From Clostridia bacterium (GTDB taxonomy: Bacteria; Bacillota; DAOUPZ01), in NCBI GenBank assembly GCA_030625885.1, contig DAOUPZ010000014.1, positions 39,681 to 103,680 of the forward strand: 64,000 nucleotides of DNA, given 5' to 3'. Of this stretch, positions 1 through 9,768 are shown one piece after another; the stretch's first letter is position 1, and each line of letters begins with the position of its first letter. Below the pieces are notes generated by a model, which saw nothing but the letters and a program-made list of their open reading frames with translations, did no database searches and was not told the DNA's origin. The position numbers and the translations under genes were made by a program.

Positions 1-238
1 TCAGGAAGATTTATCATTATTTGATGTACATCATTTACAAAATGTTATACATCAAATAAAAGAAAAAACCAATCGTAATGTTACTGTTGAACTTGTAGTA
101 TGTGATCTAGAAATAATGGGTGGTGTCATTATTTATCAAGGGGATCAACATGTTTTAATAGATAATTCATTTGATAAACGTTTATTACGTTCGACGGACG
201 AAATAAGAATGAGGATTGCGCGGAATTTGTTAAAATGA
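1..238 (+). CDS. atpE: V-type ATP synthase subunit E, C-terminal part (partial)
   Basis: The open frame runs in from the left edge (first full codon at 2) and stops with TGA at 236-238, giving about 78 residues. The end reads EIMGGVIIYQGDQHVLIDNS followed by FDKRL, which matches the conserved C-terminus of the peripheral-stalk subunit E of V/A-type ATPases. It lies 37 bases before the subunit A start, so it belongs to the same operon. Subunits C and F, which lie between E and A in many operons, are not between them here. The start is outside the window. Confidence 0.85.
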   Translation, partial: QEDLSLFDVHHLQNVIHQIKEKTNRNVTVELVVCDLEIMGGVIIYQGDQHVLIDNSFDKRLLRSTDEIRMRIARNLLK

Positions 239-275
239 CTAATATTTTTAAAATGGAAAGTTGTGGGTGGTAACC

Positions 276-2042
276 ATGCTAAAACAAGTTGGCAAGATCA
301 TAATGATTAATGGATCCATTATTCATACGACAGGTGCTGATACGCTTTCTATGATGGAGATTGTTGAAGTAGGTCAATCACACCTTATAGGAGAAGTCAT
401 TAAAATTATAGATGAAAAAGTAGTGATTCAGGTATATGAAGATACAAGCGGCATAAAACCCGAAGAACCCATTTATGGGACCGGTATGCCTTTGTCGGTG
501 GAATTAGGACCGGGTTTAATTGGTAGTATTTTTGATGGGATACAGCGCCCATTACAAAAGTTATGGGAAAAAACAGGGTCATTTATTCAAAAAGGCGTAC
601 AAGTGAATGCACTGGATCAAAAGCGCAAATGGCATTTTGTTCCCCAAAAAACGGATGGTGACTCTATAAAAAGTGGTGAAGCAATAGGGTGGGTATGGGA
701 AACAACATCAATCAAGCACTTTATTTTGTGCCCTCCAAGTATTGAAGGCAAGCTAGAAAATGTCGTTGCTGAAGGTGATTATACAATTTCACAAACCATT
801 GCTAAGATTCGAGTAGGTGAAAGATATCATAAACTGACGATGGTACAGAAATGGCCTGTTCGTATTGAGCGGCCGATCTACAAAAGACAACTTCCTAAAA
901 GTCCACTGATTACGGGTCAACGGGTGATTGATTTATTATTTCCACTTGCTAAAGGCAGTACTGCGGCTTTGCCGGGTGGTTTCGGTACGGGAAAAACAAT
1001 TCTACAACATCAAATTGCCAAATGGTGTGATGCTGATATTATTATTTATATTGGATGTGGGGAACGGGGCAATGAAATGACGGAAGTACTCGTAGAATTT
1101 CCCGAATTGCAGGATCCTCGCAGCGGACGCTCGCTTATGGAGCGTACGATCTTGGTTGCTAACACATCTAACATGCCAGTTACAGCCCGAGAAGCTAGTA
1201 TTTATACAGGTATCACAATGGCGGAATACTATCGAGATATGGGTTATGATGTAGCTCTTTTAGCTGATTCTACTTCGCGGTGGGCTGAGGCATTACGGGA
1301 ATTATCGGGTCGTATGGAGGAAATGCCTGCCGAAGAAGGATTTCCTGCATATTTAGCAACACGTTTGGCTCAATTTTATGAGCGTGCCGGGGTTGTAGAA
1401 ACAGTAGAAGGAACAAAAGGTTCTATTAGTGTTATTGGTGCTGTGTCTCCCCCAAGCGGGGATTTTTCAGAACCTGTAACCATGCATACGAAACGATTTA
1501 TTAGCACATTTTGGGGGCTGGATAAAGATTTGGCCAATGAAAGGCATTATCCTTCTGTCAACTGGTTAAACAGTTATAGTGATAATTTAGATGATATTCA
1601 AGAGTGGTGGCAAGAACATGTTGATCATACGTGGCGCAGTATGCGAGATCGTGTGGTTGAAATTCTCAGTCAAGAAGATGAATTACAAAAGATTGTAAAG
1701 TTAGTGGGATCAGATGCGCTCCCTGACAATCAACGACTGGTATTGTTAATTGCTCGCATTATTAGAGAATCGTTCTTACAGCAAAATGCATATCACGATA
1801 TTGATAAATATGCTTCTCCACAGAAACAAATAGCAATGCTTCGGGTTATTCTCTTTTTCTACGATGAAGCTAAAAAAATTATTAAACGAAGTATTCCTAT
1901 TTCTCGTATTCAGGGGTTAGCTGTTCTTGGAGATGTTTTTCGCATGAAAGAAGACATAAAAGAAAATCAATTAGATCAATTTAGAGGCTTGGAGGATAAA
2001 ATTTATCAAGAAATTACCTGTCTCGTTGAAAGTTATAAGTGA
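276..2042 (+). CDS. atpA: V-type ATP synthase subunit A (catalytic)
   Basis: Catalytic nucleotide-binding subunit of a membrane V/A-type ATPase that couples ATP to H+ or Na+ transport. The Walker A loop GGFGTGKT lies near residue 235 and is followed by the [10 protein letters not shown] and [12 protein letters not shown] blocks typical of the A subunit. The non-homologous insert (about residues 110-200) that separates A from F-type beta is present. Length (588 aa) is normal. I chose ATG 276 because GGGTGG lies five bases upstream; an in-frame TTG at 261 would add five residues and has no good ribosome site. It is followed after 26 bases by subunit B. Confidence 0.95.
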   Translation: MLKQVGKIIMINGSIIHTTGADTLSMMEIVEVGQSHLIGEVIKIIDEKVVIQVYEDTSGIKPEEPIYGTGMPLSVELGPGLIGSIFDGIQRPLQKLWEKTGSFIQKGVQVNALDQKRKWHFVPQKTDGDSIKSGEAIGWVWETTSIKHFILCPPSIEGKLENVVAEGDYTISQTIAKIRVGERYHKLTMVQKWPVRIERPIYKRQLPKSPLITGQRVIDLLFPLAKGSTAALPGGFGTGKTILQHQIAKWCDADIIIYIGCGERGNEMTEVLVEFPELQDPRSGRSLMERTILVANTSNMPVTAREASIYTGITMAEYYRDMGYDVALLADSTSRWAEALRELSGRMEEMPAEEGFPAYLATRLAQFYERAGVVETVEGTKGSISVIGAVSPPSGDFSEPVTMHTKRFISTFWGLDKDLANERHYPSVNWLNSYSDNLDDIQEWWQEHVDHTWRSMRDRVVEILSQEDELQKIVKLVGSDALPDNQRLVLLIARIIRESFLQQNAYHDIDKYASPQKQIAMLRVILFFYDEAKKIIKRSIPISRIQGLAVLGDVFRMKEDIKENQLDQFRGLEDKIYQEITCLVESYK

Positions 2043-2068
2043 AAATAATTCAAAGCAGGTGATCGTGT

Positions 2069-3463
2069 ATGACATTAATTAATAAAGAATATACAAATCT
2101 CAAAAAAATTCTAGGCCCTCTTATTGTAGTAGAAGGCGTTGAAGGTGCTGGATATGGCGAAATGGTAGAAATTGCTCTAAAAGGACATCCTTTGCGTCAT
2201 GGCCGTGTTCTTCAAGTGGATGAACAACGTGCAGTTATTGAAGTATATCAAGGAACAATTAATATTGCTAAGAAAAATTGTAAGGTTCATTTTAAAGGAA
2301 AGCCTATGGTTGTACGTGTTTCAAAAGAGATGTTAGGGCGTATGTTTAATGGTATGGGGGAGCCAACTGATGGAATGCCATCTCCTATGGATGGTGATCA
2401 ACGAGATATTAATGGATTGCCTTTAAACCCAATTTGTCGTACTTATCCTAGGGATTATATTGAAACAGGCATATCTATTATAGATTTAATGACGACGTTA
2501 ATTAGAGGGCAAAAACTACCTATTTTTTCTGGAAATGGGTTACCACATAATAAATTAGTAGCACAAATTATTCGTCAAGCTAATATTTCTGAACAGGGAA
2601 ATGAAAATTTTGCGATTGTATTAGCAGCTATGGGATTGAAAAATAATGAAGCAGAGTTTTTTAAACAGAACTTTGAAACGATGGGTGCTGCTAAAAATGT
2701 AGCCATGTTTTTAAACCTAGCAGATGATCCCTCTATTGAACGACTTGTAACGCCTCGGGTTGCTTTGACGGCAGCAGAGTATTTAGCTTTTGATTTGGGG
2801 ATGCACGTACTTGTCATTTTAACAGATATGGCTAATTATGCTGAAGCTTTACGTGAAGTATCCTCGGCGCGCGAAGAAGTTCCAAGCCGTAAAGGTTACC
2901 CAGGATATTTTTATAGTGATTTGGCTTCTTTATATGAACGAGCAGGTCGTATAAAAGGACATAAGGGATCTATTACACAATTACCTATATTATCTATGCC
3001 AAATGATGATATTACACATCCTATTCCTGATTTAACGGGTTTTATTACAGAAGGACAAATTATTTTGGAGCGGGAACTGACAGTACGTAACGTTTATCCA
3101 CCCGTTAATGTTTTTCCTTCATTATCTCGTTTAATGAAAAATGGTATTGGTAAAGGAATGACTCGTGATGATCATCCTGCCTTAGCCAGTCAATTATACG
3201 CTGCATATTCTCATGTCAAGAATATCCGTTCTCTTGTACAAGTAATCGGTGAAGATGAAATATCTGAGCTCGATAAATGTTACCTCCATTTTGGAGAAAT
3301 ATTAGAAAAAAAACTGATTAACCAGGGATATTATGAAAAACGTACCATGGAAGAAACCTTGGATTTGGCATGGCAAGTTCTGTCCATTTTGCCTGAAGAG
3401 GTACTGAATCGCGTAAGTCGTGAGCAGTTAGAGAAGCATTATGGAAATAAAAATAGCAGGTAG
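2069..3463 (+). CDS. atpB: V-type ATP synthase subunit B (regulatory)
   Basis: Non-catalytic nucleotide-binding subunit that alternates with A in the soluble head. The protein (464 aa) begins with the KEYTNLKKILGPL block of the family. Where the catalytic subunit has a P-loop it reads FSGNGLPHNKL, the usual degenerate form. The downstream block TDMANYAEALREVSSAREEV and the motif YPGYFYSDLASLYERAGR are diagnostic. It sits between A and D in the same direction, so one transcript is likely. Confidence 0.95.
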   Translation: MTLINKEYTNLKKILGPLIVVEGVEGAGYGEMVEIALKGHPLRHGRVLQVDEQRAVIEVYQGTINIAKKNCKVHFKGKPMVVRVSKEMLGRMFNGMGEPTDGMPSPMDGDQRDINGLPLNPICRTYPRDYIETGISIIDLMTTLIRGQKLPIFSGNGLPHNKLVAQIIRQANISEQGNENFAIVLAAMGLKNNEAEFFKQNFETMGAAKNVAMFLNLADDPSIERLVTPRVALTAAEYLAFDLGMHVLVILTDMANYAEALREVSSAREEVPSRKGYPGYFYSDLASLYERAGRIKGHKGSITQLPILSMPNDDITHPIPDLTGFITEGQIILERELTVRNVYPPVNVFPSLSRLMKNGIGKGMTRDDHPALASQLYAAYSHVKNIRSLVQVIGEDEISELDKCYLHFGEILEKKLINQGYYEKRTMEETLDLAWQVLSILPEEVLNRVSREQLEKHYGNKNSR

Positions 3464-3538
3464 GAAAAGGTTAATATACGATACCTTTATATTAGATATC
3501 GGTTTAGAGATTGAACGATTCTTGGCAAAAGGAGAAAG

Positions 3539-4162
3539 ATGATTATGTCCAAGTTAAAAGTATCTCCAACTAAAACCAATCTCTTGAAAGTAAAAGAAAG
3601 TTTAATTATTGCAGAGCAGGGATATGGGTTGCTAAAGGAAAAGAAGGATGTATTGGTTAATGAATTAATGAAAATGCTGCAAGAATATAAAGAGATACAA
3701 GAAGAAACAGCTGGTCAATTAAAACATGCCTATCGGAACTTAGAATTTGCAATTATTTCTAATGGTATTTTAGAAGTTCATTGGATTGCAGAAGGCATAA
3801 CAGATGAAGTAGAAATCAACATTCGAGATCGAAGTGTTATGGGTGTTCCTCTTCCTATTATAGATTATAAATCGATAGATATAGAACTAAATTATGGTTT
3901 CAAGCATACTGTTTCGGCATTAGATGAAGCGATTGGACAGTTAGCGGATATACTACAAACATTATGTCATTTAGCAGAAATTCAAACGGCAATTTATCAG
4001 ATTGTACGGGAAATTAAAAAAACGCAGCGACGAGTCAATGCTTTGAGTAATGTATTTATCCCATCTTATGATCAAACAGTAAAATTTATTGAAGAAACAT
4101 TAGAAGAAGGAGAAAGAGAAAGTTTGTTTCGTGTTAAAATGGTTAAACGTAAGTTAAGGTGA
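3539..4162 (+). CDS. atpD: V-type ATP synthase subunit D
   Basis: Central-stalk (rotor) subunit of the V/A-type ATPase, 207 aa, almost entirely helical. The N-terminal SPTKTNLLKVKESLIIAEQG and GLLKEKKDVLV blocks and the C-terminal TQRRVNALSNVFIP are the family hallmarks. GGAG at 3531-3534 is four bases from ATG 3539; ATG 3545 (starting MSKLKV) is an equally possible start. The 75 bases separating it from subunit B hold no gene I can support. The a and c membrane subunits are not seen and are probably left of the window. Confidence 0.93.
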   Translation: MIMSKLKVSPTKTNLLKVKESLIIAEQGYGLLKEKKDVLVNELMKMLQEYKEIQEETAGQLKHAYRNLEFAIISNGILEVHWIAEGITDEVEINIRDRSVMGVPLPIIDYKSIDIELNYGFKHTVSALDEAIGQLADILQTLCHLAEIQTAIYQIVREIKKTQRRVNALSNVFIPSYDQTVKFIEETLEEGERESLFRVKMVKRKLR

Positions 4163-4180
4163 TAATGGGGGGAGGACGCC

Positions 4181-4645
4181 ATGGAAGGAAAGTTAAACAT
4201 TGAAAGGATTTTGGTTTTAACAGATGGTGCTCAAATTTCCTTAAAAGCAGCTGAAATAGCCATGGATATTGCAAGGCAAAATCATGCTAAACTATATGTC
4301 CTTCATGTCGTTAATTTACGTATGATGGAATTGATGGAAAACTATTATCCTAAAACGAAAGAAGAGCTTAAAGAAGATTTAGAGGAAAATGGTTATCTTT
4401 ATTTAGCAACAGTTGAAAAAGAAGCAAAAAAAGAGCATATCCCGATAGAAAAGATTTTACGCTTTGGTGTTCCACTTACAGAAATAATGCATTGTGCAAA
4501 AGAAAAAAATATTGACTTGATCGTATTAGGAAAAGAAAAGACATTAAAAGGTACACGCAGACGGCTGCATGATAGTGTTGCCCTTAAAATCGTAGAAATG
4601 CTCCCTTGTTCTGTACACGTGGTGGCGGATAAGAGAAAGATATAA
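4181..4645 (+). CDS. Universal stress protein, UspA family
   Basis: Small cytoplasmic protein (154 aa) of the UspA fold. The first strand reads RILVLTDGAQISLKAAEIAM, the middle has DLIVLGKEK, and the end has SVALKIVEMLPCSVHVV, as in ATP-binding Usp proteins, although the usual G-x2-G-x9-G(S/T) loop is only partly kept (G-K-E-K-T-L-K-G). It starts 18 bases after subunit D behind GGGGGGAGG and could be co-transcribed with the ATPase. The stress or ligand it answers to cannot be told from sequence. Confidence 0.85.
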   Translation: MEGKLNIERILVLTDGAQISLKAAEIAMDIARQNHAKLYVLHVVNLRMMELMENYYPKTKEELKEDLEENGYLYLATVEKEAKKEHIPIEKILRFGVPLTEIMHCAKEKNIDLIVLGKEKTLKGTRRRLHDSVALKIVEMLPCSVHVVADKRKI

Positions 4646-4953
4646 AAATGAGAGTGTTGACTTTATGGTAGAAATTTGATAAGTTATAGTCAACCATTTT
4701 TAGCGTAGTGTAATTATAGGGTGTACGATTTATGGATAAGTCTCCAGCGATTGGGATAATATTATATAAGGTATATTCGAAAAAATAACAAGTCAGTATG
4801 CTAGTCTATTTTGTGTTATACTGCATCAACAGAACCCGCTGATAGAACTAACGATCAACGGAATCTTTTTCTTTGTCTGACACGAAATATCCGTCGTATC
4901 TTTGACATGTTATTTTTTTCATAAGCCTATTAGAAAGGTAGAAAGGATTTATT
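4646..4953. other. Intergenic region before selA
   Basis: About 300 bases without a supportable gene. I looked for the roughly 95-base tRNA(Sec), which often lies near selA, and did not find one. GTTGACT at 4657 pairs with AGTCAAC near 4687, but no T-run follows. A stretch at about 4770-4812 (AAGGTATATTCGAAAAAAT and on to CTAGTC) recurs in similar form at 18592-18630. The selA promoter should lie here but no convincing -35/-10 pair stands out. Confidence 0.4.
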
Positions 4954-6381
4954 ATGGATAATAAAGCAAAATTGTTTAGCTGTTTGCCTAAAGTTGACGA
5001 TCTATTAGCGCAAGAAAATATTATTATGTTGTTAGAATCTATACCAAGGGGCATTGTAGTAGAGAGTATTCGAGAAGTAATAGACGACTTAAGAAGAAGA
5101 ATTATTGCAAATCGTATGCAAGTAGATGAATTGACTTCAAAAATTGAACAAATAGATGTGCTGGTAACCCGGCGGTCTCAGGATAAGATAAGGCTGAAAT
5201 TGAGGCGTGTTATCAATGCAACCGGAACGGTTCTCCATACGAACTTGGGAAGAGCTTTGATTAGTAAAAAAGTTATGGAACATGCTATCGAGGTTGGGAC
5301 ACACTATTCTAACTTAGAATATGATTTAGAAGCTGGAAAAAGAGGTTCAAGATATAGTCATATTGAAGAGATTGTAGCTCGAATTACTGGCGCAGAGGCT
5401 GCTCTAGTGGTTAACAATAATGCAGCTGCTGTGATGCTGGTATTGAGTACTATGGCTGAAGACAAAGAGGTTGTTGTTTCTAGAGGAGAATTAGTAGAAA
5501 TCGGCGGGTCTTTCCGAGTACCGGATGTTATGGAACAGAGTGGTGCAAAATTAGTTGATGTAGGTACGACGAATAAAACCCATCCTCATGATTATATAAA
5601 AGCCATAGGGGATGATACGGCTGCACTTTTAAAGGTACATACCAGCAATTATAGAATTTTGGGATTTACTGAAGAAGTATCTTTAGAGGAACTAGTGAGA
5701 ATAGGGAGAGAAAACTCAGTTCCTGTTATTGAGGATATAGGTAGTGGTGTATTGATAGATATGGAAAAATATGGTTTGGAGCATGAACCCACGGTTCAGG
5801 AATCCTTGAATGCTGGGGTAGATATTGTTACTTTTAGCGGGGACAAGCTTTTGGGTGGGCCACAGGCTGGTATTATTGTAGGTAAAAAAGAATATATTGA
5901 ATCCATGAAAAAAAATCCGCTGACTCGTGCTATACGAGTAGATAAATTTATTATTTCTATTTTAGAGGGTACCTTGAACCTATATTTGGATCAAGTTAAG
6001 GCTATTCAAGAAATACCAACTTTAAGAATGTTAACGATATCATTAGAAGTATTGCAATCTAAAGCAGAGCAGCTTCAAACGATGATAAAGGCAAAGCTCG
6101 GAAATCAGTTGAGCCTGTCCATTAAAAATGAGATGTCACAGGTTGGAGGGGGATCTCTACCATTAACTGAGATACCTACGAAAGCGCTTCAGATTGAAAC
6201 TGAAACACCTTCTATTTCTGCGTTGGAGCGAAGGTTAAGGTATTTAGAACGTCCGATTATTACACGAATCTATAAAGAAAAAATGGTTATGGATTTAAGA
6301 ACGATTCAAGAGGATGATTACGAAGACATTGTTAACGGATTAGTAATTGCATTGAATGATTTAAAAAATAACGATAATTAA
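4954..6381 (+). CDS. selA: L-seryl-tRNA(Sec) selenium transferase
   Basis: PLP enzyme that converts seryl-tRNA(Sec) to selenocysteyl-tRNA(Sec) using selenophosphate. It is 475 aa, the usual length. Visible landmarks are the N-terminal helical domain, INATGTVLHTNLGRALIS, the NNNAAAVML block, and the PLP-lysine motif TFSGDKLLGGPQAGIIVG near residue 295. It opens a selenium block with a LysR regulator and selD, and its product serves the four certain selenoprotein genes in this window. selB and tRNA(Sec), also needed, are not here. Confidence 0.97.
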   Translation: MDNKAKLFSCLPKVDDLLAQENIIMLLESIPRGIVVESIREVIDDLRRRIIANRMQVDELTSKIEQIDVLVTRRSQDKIRLKLRRVINATGTVLHTNLGRALISKKVMEHAIEVGTHYSNLEYDLEAGKRGSRYSHIEEIVARITGAEAALVVNNNAAAVMLVLSTMAEDKEVVVSRGELVEIGGSFRVPDVMEQSGAKLVDVGTTNKTHPHDYIKAIGDDTAALLKVHTSNYRILGFTEEVSLEELVRIGRENSVPVIEDIGSGVLIDMEKYGLEHEPTVQESLNAGVDIVTFSGDKLLGGPQAGIIVGKKEYIESMKKNPLTRAIRVDKFIISILEGTLNLYLDQVKAIQEIPTLRMLTISLEVLQSKAEQLQTMIKAKLGNQLSLSIKNEMSQVGGGSLPLTEIPTKALQIETETPSISALERRLRYLERPIITRIYKEKMVMDLRTIQEDDYEDIVNGLVIALNDLKNNDN

Positions 6382-6404
6382 TGAAACAATTATCGTTATT
6401 TTTA
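6368..6404 (+). terminator. Rho-independent terminator of selA
   Basis: ATAACGATAATT (6368-6379) pairs with AATTATCGTTAT (6388-6399) around an eight-base loop, followed by a T-rich stretch. The stem overlaps the selA stop codon. Confidence 0.75.
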
Positions 6405-6647
6405 TTATAAATATCTAATATTTTGCAACTTACTGATCATTAATAGGGGAAAAGTTAAAGGGGAAAGGCCGCTTCCTTAGGCCTTAAGCCTTCAGCCAAT
6501 ATAGATAATGAAAAATTTTTATCGCAAATCATATATTGATTTTATGTAAAATATTATATCCCTTATTTACTTGATTGAGTAACAAGTGTAAGATATAATC
6601 TAGATTAGAAAGTGATGAAATAATAATATTAGAAGTGGTGATATTCT

Positions 6648-7574
6648 TTGGAATTTAAGCAATTGGAAACGTTTATTGAGGTAGTCAATTTAAAGAGTTT
6701 TTCTAAAGCTGCGGAAAAGATGTTTTTGACGCAACCAACAATTACAAATCATATCCAATCTCTGGAAGAAGAATTGGGTACCTTGCTCATCAATAGATCA
6801 GGAAAAAGGATTTCAGTAACGGATGCTGGAAGTATATTATACCGCTATGCTTTAGAGATTGTTAATATGCGTGATTTGGCGCAATTTAACTTAAATGAAT
6901 ACGAAGGGAAAATAGAAGGTCATTTAGAAATAAGTACCAGTTCAATTCCAGAACAATATGTCATACCTCATATTTTAAAAGAATTTATTGAGCAATACCC
7001 TAATGTTACTTTTACGATTAATCACGAAGACTCTAAACGTGTTGTAGAAGATATTACTAATGGATATATTAATTATGGGATTGTAGGGGCAAAATATGAC
7101 TCAGATGCTTTAGAATATATTGATTTTTTCGAAGATCATCTTATTGTTGTCGTACCTAATAATGAAAATTATGTTTGGAAACCCTATGAGACTTTGGATA
7201 TTGGTTTTTTACTTAAGCAAAAAATTATTTTACGTGAAAAAGGGTCAGGTACGAGACTTTTAGTTGAAAAAGCATTAAAAGAAAAAAATCTAAAAATAGA
7301 TAGCTTAGATATTATTTCATGTATAGAGGATAATGAAACAATAAAAAAATTAGTTGAGCTGGGGTTAGGAATTAGCTTTATTTCTGAAATAGCAGTTCAA
7401 AAAGAAATTAAATTAGGCTTAATAAAACCATACTACATCAAGGATCTTGAATTAAAAAGGAAGTTTTATTTTGTATATCATAAAAATAGATATTTATCCC
7501 CATTGGCGCAAGAATTTAAAAATTTTGTAATTGAATATACAAATAATTTCGAATTAAATTCTATTAATTGTTAA
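6648..7574 (+). CDS. LysR-family regulator next to selD
   Basis: DNA-binding regulator of 308 aa. The winged helix-turn-helix is at residues 1-60 (FKQLETFIEVVNLKSFSKAA, then AEKMFLTQPTITNHIQSLEE), followed by the LysR substrate-binding domain (about 90-295). The likely start is TTG 6648 behind GGTG. It lies between selA and selD, and a LysR subgroup is known to travel with selenium genes, so control of selenium metabolism is a reasonable inference. The effector is unknown. The gene stops 12 bases before the selD start, suggesting co-transcription. Confidence 0.85.
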   Translation: MEFKQLETFIEVVNLKSFSKAAEKMFLTQPTITNHIQSLEEELGTLLINRSGKRISVTDAGSILYRYALEIVNMRDLAQFNLNEYEGKIEGHLEISTSSIPEQYVIPHILKEFIEQYPNVTFTINHEDSKRVVEDITNGYINYGIVGAKYDSDALEYIDFFEDHLIVVVPNNENYVWKPYETLDIGFLLKQKIILREKGSGTRLLVEKALKEKNLKIDSLDIISCIEDNETIKKLVELGLGISFISEIAVQKEIKLGLIKPYYIKDLELKRKFYFVYHKNRYLSPLAQEFKNFVIEYTNNFELNSINC

Positions 7575-7586
7575 GGATGTGAGAAT

Positions 7587-8627
7587 ATGTATCAAAAAGA
7601 GAAGAAATTAACAGAAATGACTAAAAGTGCTGGTTGAGCAGCGAAAATAGGACCTGATGTCCTCGCACAAGTTTTGTGTGAATTACCTGTAGAACGTGAT
7701 GAAAACTTAATAGTTGGGATAGAAACTTCTGATGATGCTGCAGTATATAAGATTAATGATACCACCGCTATTATTCAAACGGTCGATTTTTTTACTCCGG
7801 TTGTTGATGATCCTTATATTTTTGGGCAGATTGCTGCTGCAAATTCGTTAAGCGATGTTTATGCTATGGGTGCTGATCCTAAATTGGCTATGAATATTGT
7901 CTGTTTTCCTAAGAATTTATCACAGGAAAAGATTAAGGGTATTTTAAAAGGTGGTTATGATAAAGTTAAAGAAGCAGGGGCGTTAATTGTAGGTGGTCAT
8001 ACCATAGAAGATGATGAGCCAAAATTTGGCTTAACTGTAACTGGTTTTATGCATCCGGACGATGTTGTGACCAACTGTAATGCAAAAGTGGGCGATGTGT
8101 TAATATTAACTAAACCTTTGGGTGTGGGAATTATTAATACAGCAATTAAAGCGGATATGGTGGATGATGAAACATATAAAAAAGCAATAAAAATTATGAT
8201 GACATTAAATAAATTTGCAAAAGATGCTATGATGAAGGTTGGGATTCATAGTTGCACGGATGTTACAGGGTTTGGCTTACTAGGTCATGGGCTGGAAATG
8301 GCTGAAGGTAGTGATGTAACATTAAAGTTTAATTCTCAAGATATCCCAATTATAAAAGAAGCATTATCATTAGCAGATATGGGAATTATACCAGCAGGCG
8401 CATATTCTAACAGATGTTTTATTGGTACTAAAGTATCTTTTGGTGAAAATGTGTCTCAACAATTATCAGATTGTTTATATGATCCGCAGACTTCCGGGGG
8501 GCTTTTAATTTCTGTTGCGAAAGAAAAAGAAGATGTATTGTTAAAAGCGCTTGCAGGTAGTTCAACAGAGTATGCTGTAATAGGAGAAGTCATACAAAAA
8601 CAAAAGCATATGATTATTGTAGAGTAA
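7587..8627 (+). CDS. selD: Selenide, water dikinase (selenocysteine-containing)
   Basis: Makes selenophosphate from selenide and ATP, the donor for selenocysteine. The reading frame starts at ATG 7587 behind GGATGTGAG and passes an in-frame TGA at 7635-7637, giving KSAGUAAKIGPDVL; residue 17 is the known catalytic Cys/Sec of SelD. The rest continues through DDAAVY, the YAMGADP block and GGHTIEDDEPKFGLTVTG. Length is 346 aa, normal for the family. A conventional caller would start late, near 7674, and lose the active site. SelD being itself a selenoprotein makes its synthesis depend on its own product. Confidence 0.96.
7635..7663 (+). promoter_or_regulatory. UGA codon and SECIS-like hairpin in selD
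   Basis: Eleven bases after the TGA (7635-7637), AGGAC (7649-7653) pairs with GTCCT (7659-7663) around the loop CTGAT. Position and size fit a bacterial SECIS element, which recruits SelB for UGA recoding. The fold is read by eye only. Confidence 0.65.
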
Positions 8628-8650
8628 GGGAAAAGAAAAATTTAAAGCTA

Positions 8651-8680
8651 AAAGCAGCCATAAGATAGGCTGCTTTTTTT
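8651..8680 (+). terminator. Terminator after selD
   Basis: AAAGCAGCC (8651-8659) pairs with GGCTGCTTT (8668-8676) and runs into a T-tract. It closes the selA-LysR-selD block. Confidence 0.85.
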
Positions 8681-9277
8681 ATGTCAAGCGCATTGAAATG
8701 ATTGCTAAACATGATCTTTGTTATAAACTGGAGCATCAGGATTAAAACGTATAATTTTAATAATTATTCCATATATGAATATTTAATAATAAATTATATT
8801 TAAAATTATTTTTTTGTAAAAAACAAAATCAATAATAATTCAAATACTTACAGAAATTGCGCTATTATTGAGACGAAAAATTACTATTATACCATATAGT
8901 AGTTTAATAGTAATTATATGTATAATAATAATAATTAATAATTTACGTATAATTATTCAAAGACATTCATTTATCTATAAAAAATATATTTTTTATAGAT
9001 AAATATCTGTATTTTTCTTATTTTTATGCTATTATATAAACTATAAGTACGATGTAACGATGGTTAGTATTCAAAAAAATGAATATCCAATGAATATACT
9101 CATAAATCATTAAAAAATTTAAATTTTTATTTTTCTTGAAGGAAATTAACACTTTATATAGAATGTTACTATAGTGCTATAACATATATTTATAGACATA
9201 TATTCATAATTTAATACATATGTATTAAATATATATATGGTTAGATTGTCTACTTATAATGAAAGGAGGTGGAATGA
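8681..9277. other. Long AT-rich upstream region of the formate dehydrogenase operon
   Basis: Nearly 600 bases of very AT-rich DNA with no supportable gene. It holds two perfect palindromes. One is 36 bp at 8969-9004, centred on ATATAT, with arms containing ATTTATCTATAAAAAA. The other is 22 bp at 9209-9230 (arm ATTTAATACAT), about 50 bases before the operon start, which could be an operator. The promoter of the operon presumably lies in 9100-9240. Confidence 0.5.
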
Positions 9278-9739
9278 ATGGGTTGCTGTCAGCCAATAGA
9301 TAAAGTTACTGCAATTGTTGAACAATATAAAGGGGAAAAAGGTGCATTAATTCCTGTATTGCATGCTGTGCAAAAGGAGTTAGGCTATCTTCCTAAGGAT
9401 GCATTGGAAACAATCGCTGCAGGGTTGAATATTCCTGCTAGTGAAGTTTACGGTACAACTACTTTCTATACTTTATTCTCAACTAAGGAAAAAGCTGAAA
9501 ATATAATCCGTGTGTGTGAAAGTGGGCCATGCCATGTAAGTGGTTATCAAAAAGTATTAGAAGCGATTAAAGAAGAACTTAATATTGAAGTAGGGGAAGC
9601 AACAGAAGATAAGAAATTTTATTTAGAAATGACTGCATGTTTGGGCGTTTGTGCAGAAGCACCTGCTATCATGATTAATGATAAAACATATGTAAACTTA
9701 ACGCCTGAAAAAGTTAAAGCATTATTAGCAAGCTTTTAA
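9278..9739 (+). CDS. NuoE-like [2Fe-2S] subunit of the formate dehydrogenase complex
   Basis: 153 aa thioredoxin-fold [2Fe-2S] protein of the NuoE/HymA family. The four cluster ligands are visible as CESGPC near residue 87 and CLGVC near 127. The N-terminal helical part reads GALIPVLHAVQKELGYLPKD. It sits 20-30 bases before a NuoF-like gene and then a formate dehydrogenase catalytic gene, the arrangement of soluble NAD(P)-linked, possibly electron-bifurcating formate dehydrogenases. The ribosome site AAAGGAGGTGG is strong. It could also be annotated hymA or nuoE; a respiratory complex I is not indicated because no membrane subunits follow. Confidence 0.92.
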   Translation: MGCCQPIDKVTAIVEQYKGEKGALIPVLHAVQKELGYLPKDALETIAAGLNIPASEVYGTTTFYTLFSTKEKAENIIRVCESGPCHVSGYQKVLEAIKEELNIEVGEATEDKKFYLEMTACLGVCAEAPAIMINDKTYVNLTPEKVKALLASF

Positions 9740-9768
9740 AACTCTGTGAAAAAGGAGGGTTGAAATTT

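Noticed and set aside
4646..4953. tRNA(Sec) gene near selA
   Set aside because: No long acceptor/T stack or UCA anticodon arm could be found here or in the gaps beside selD.
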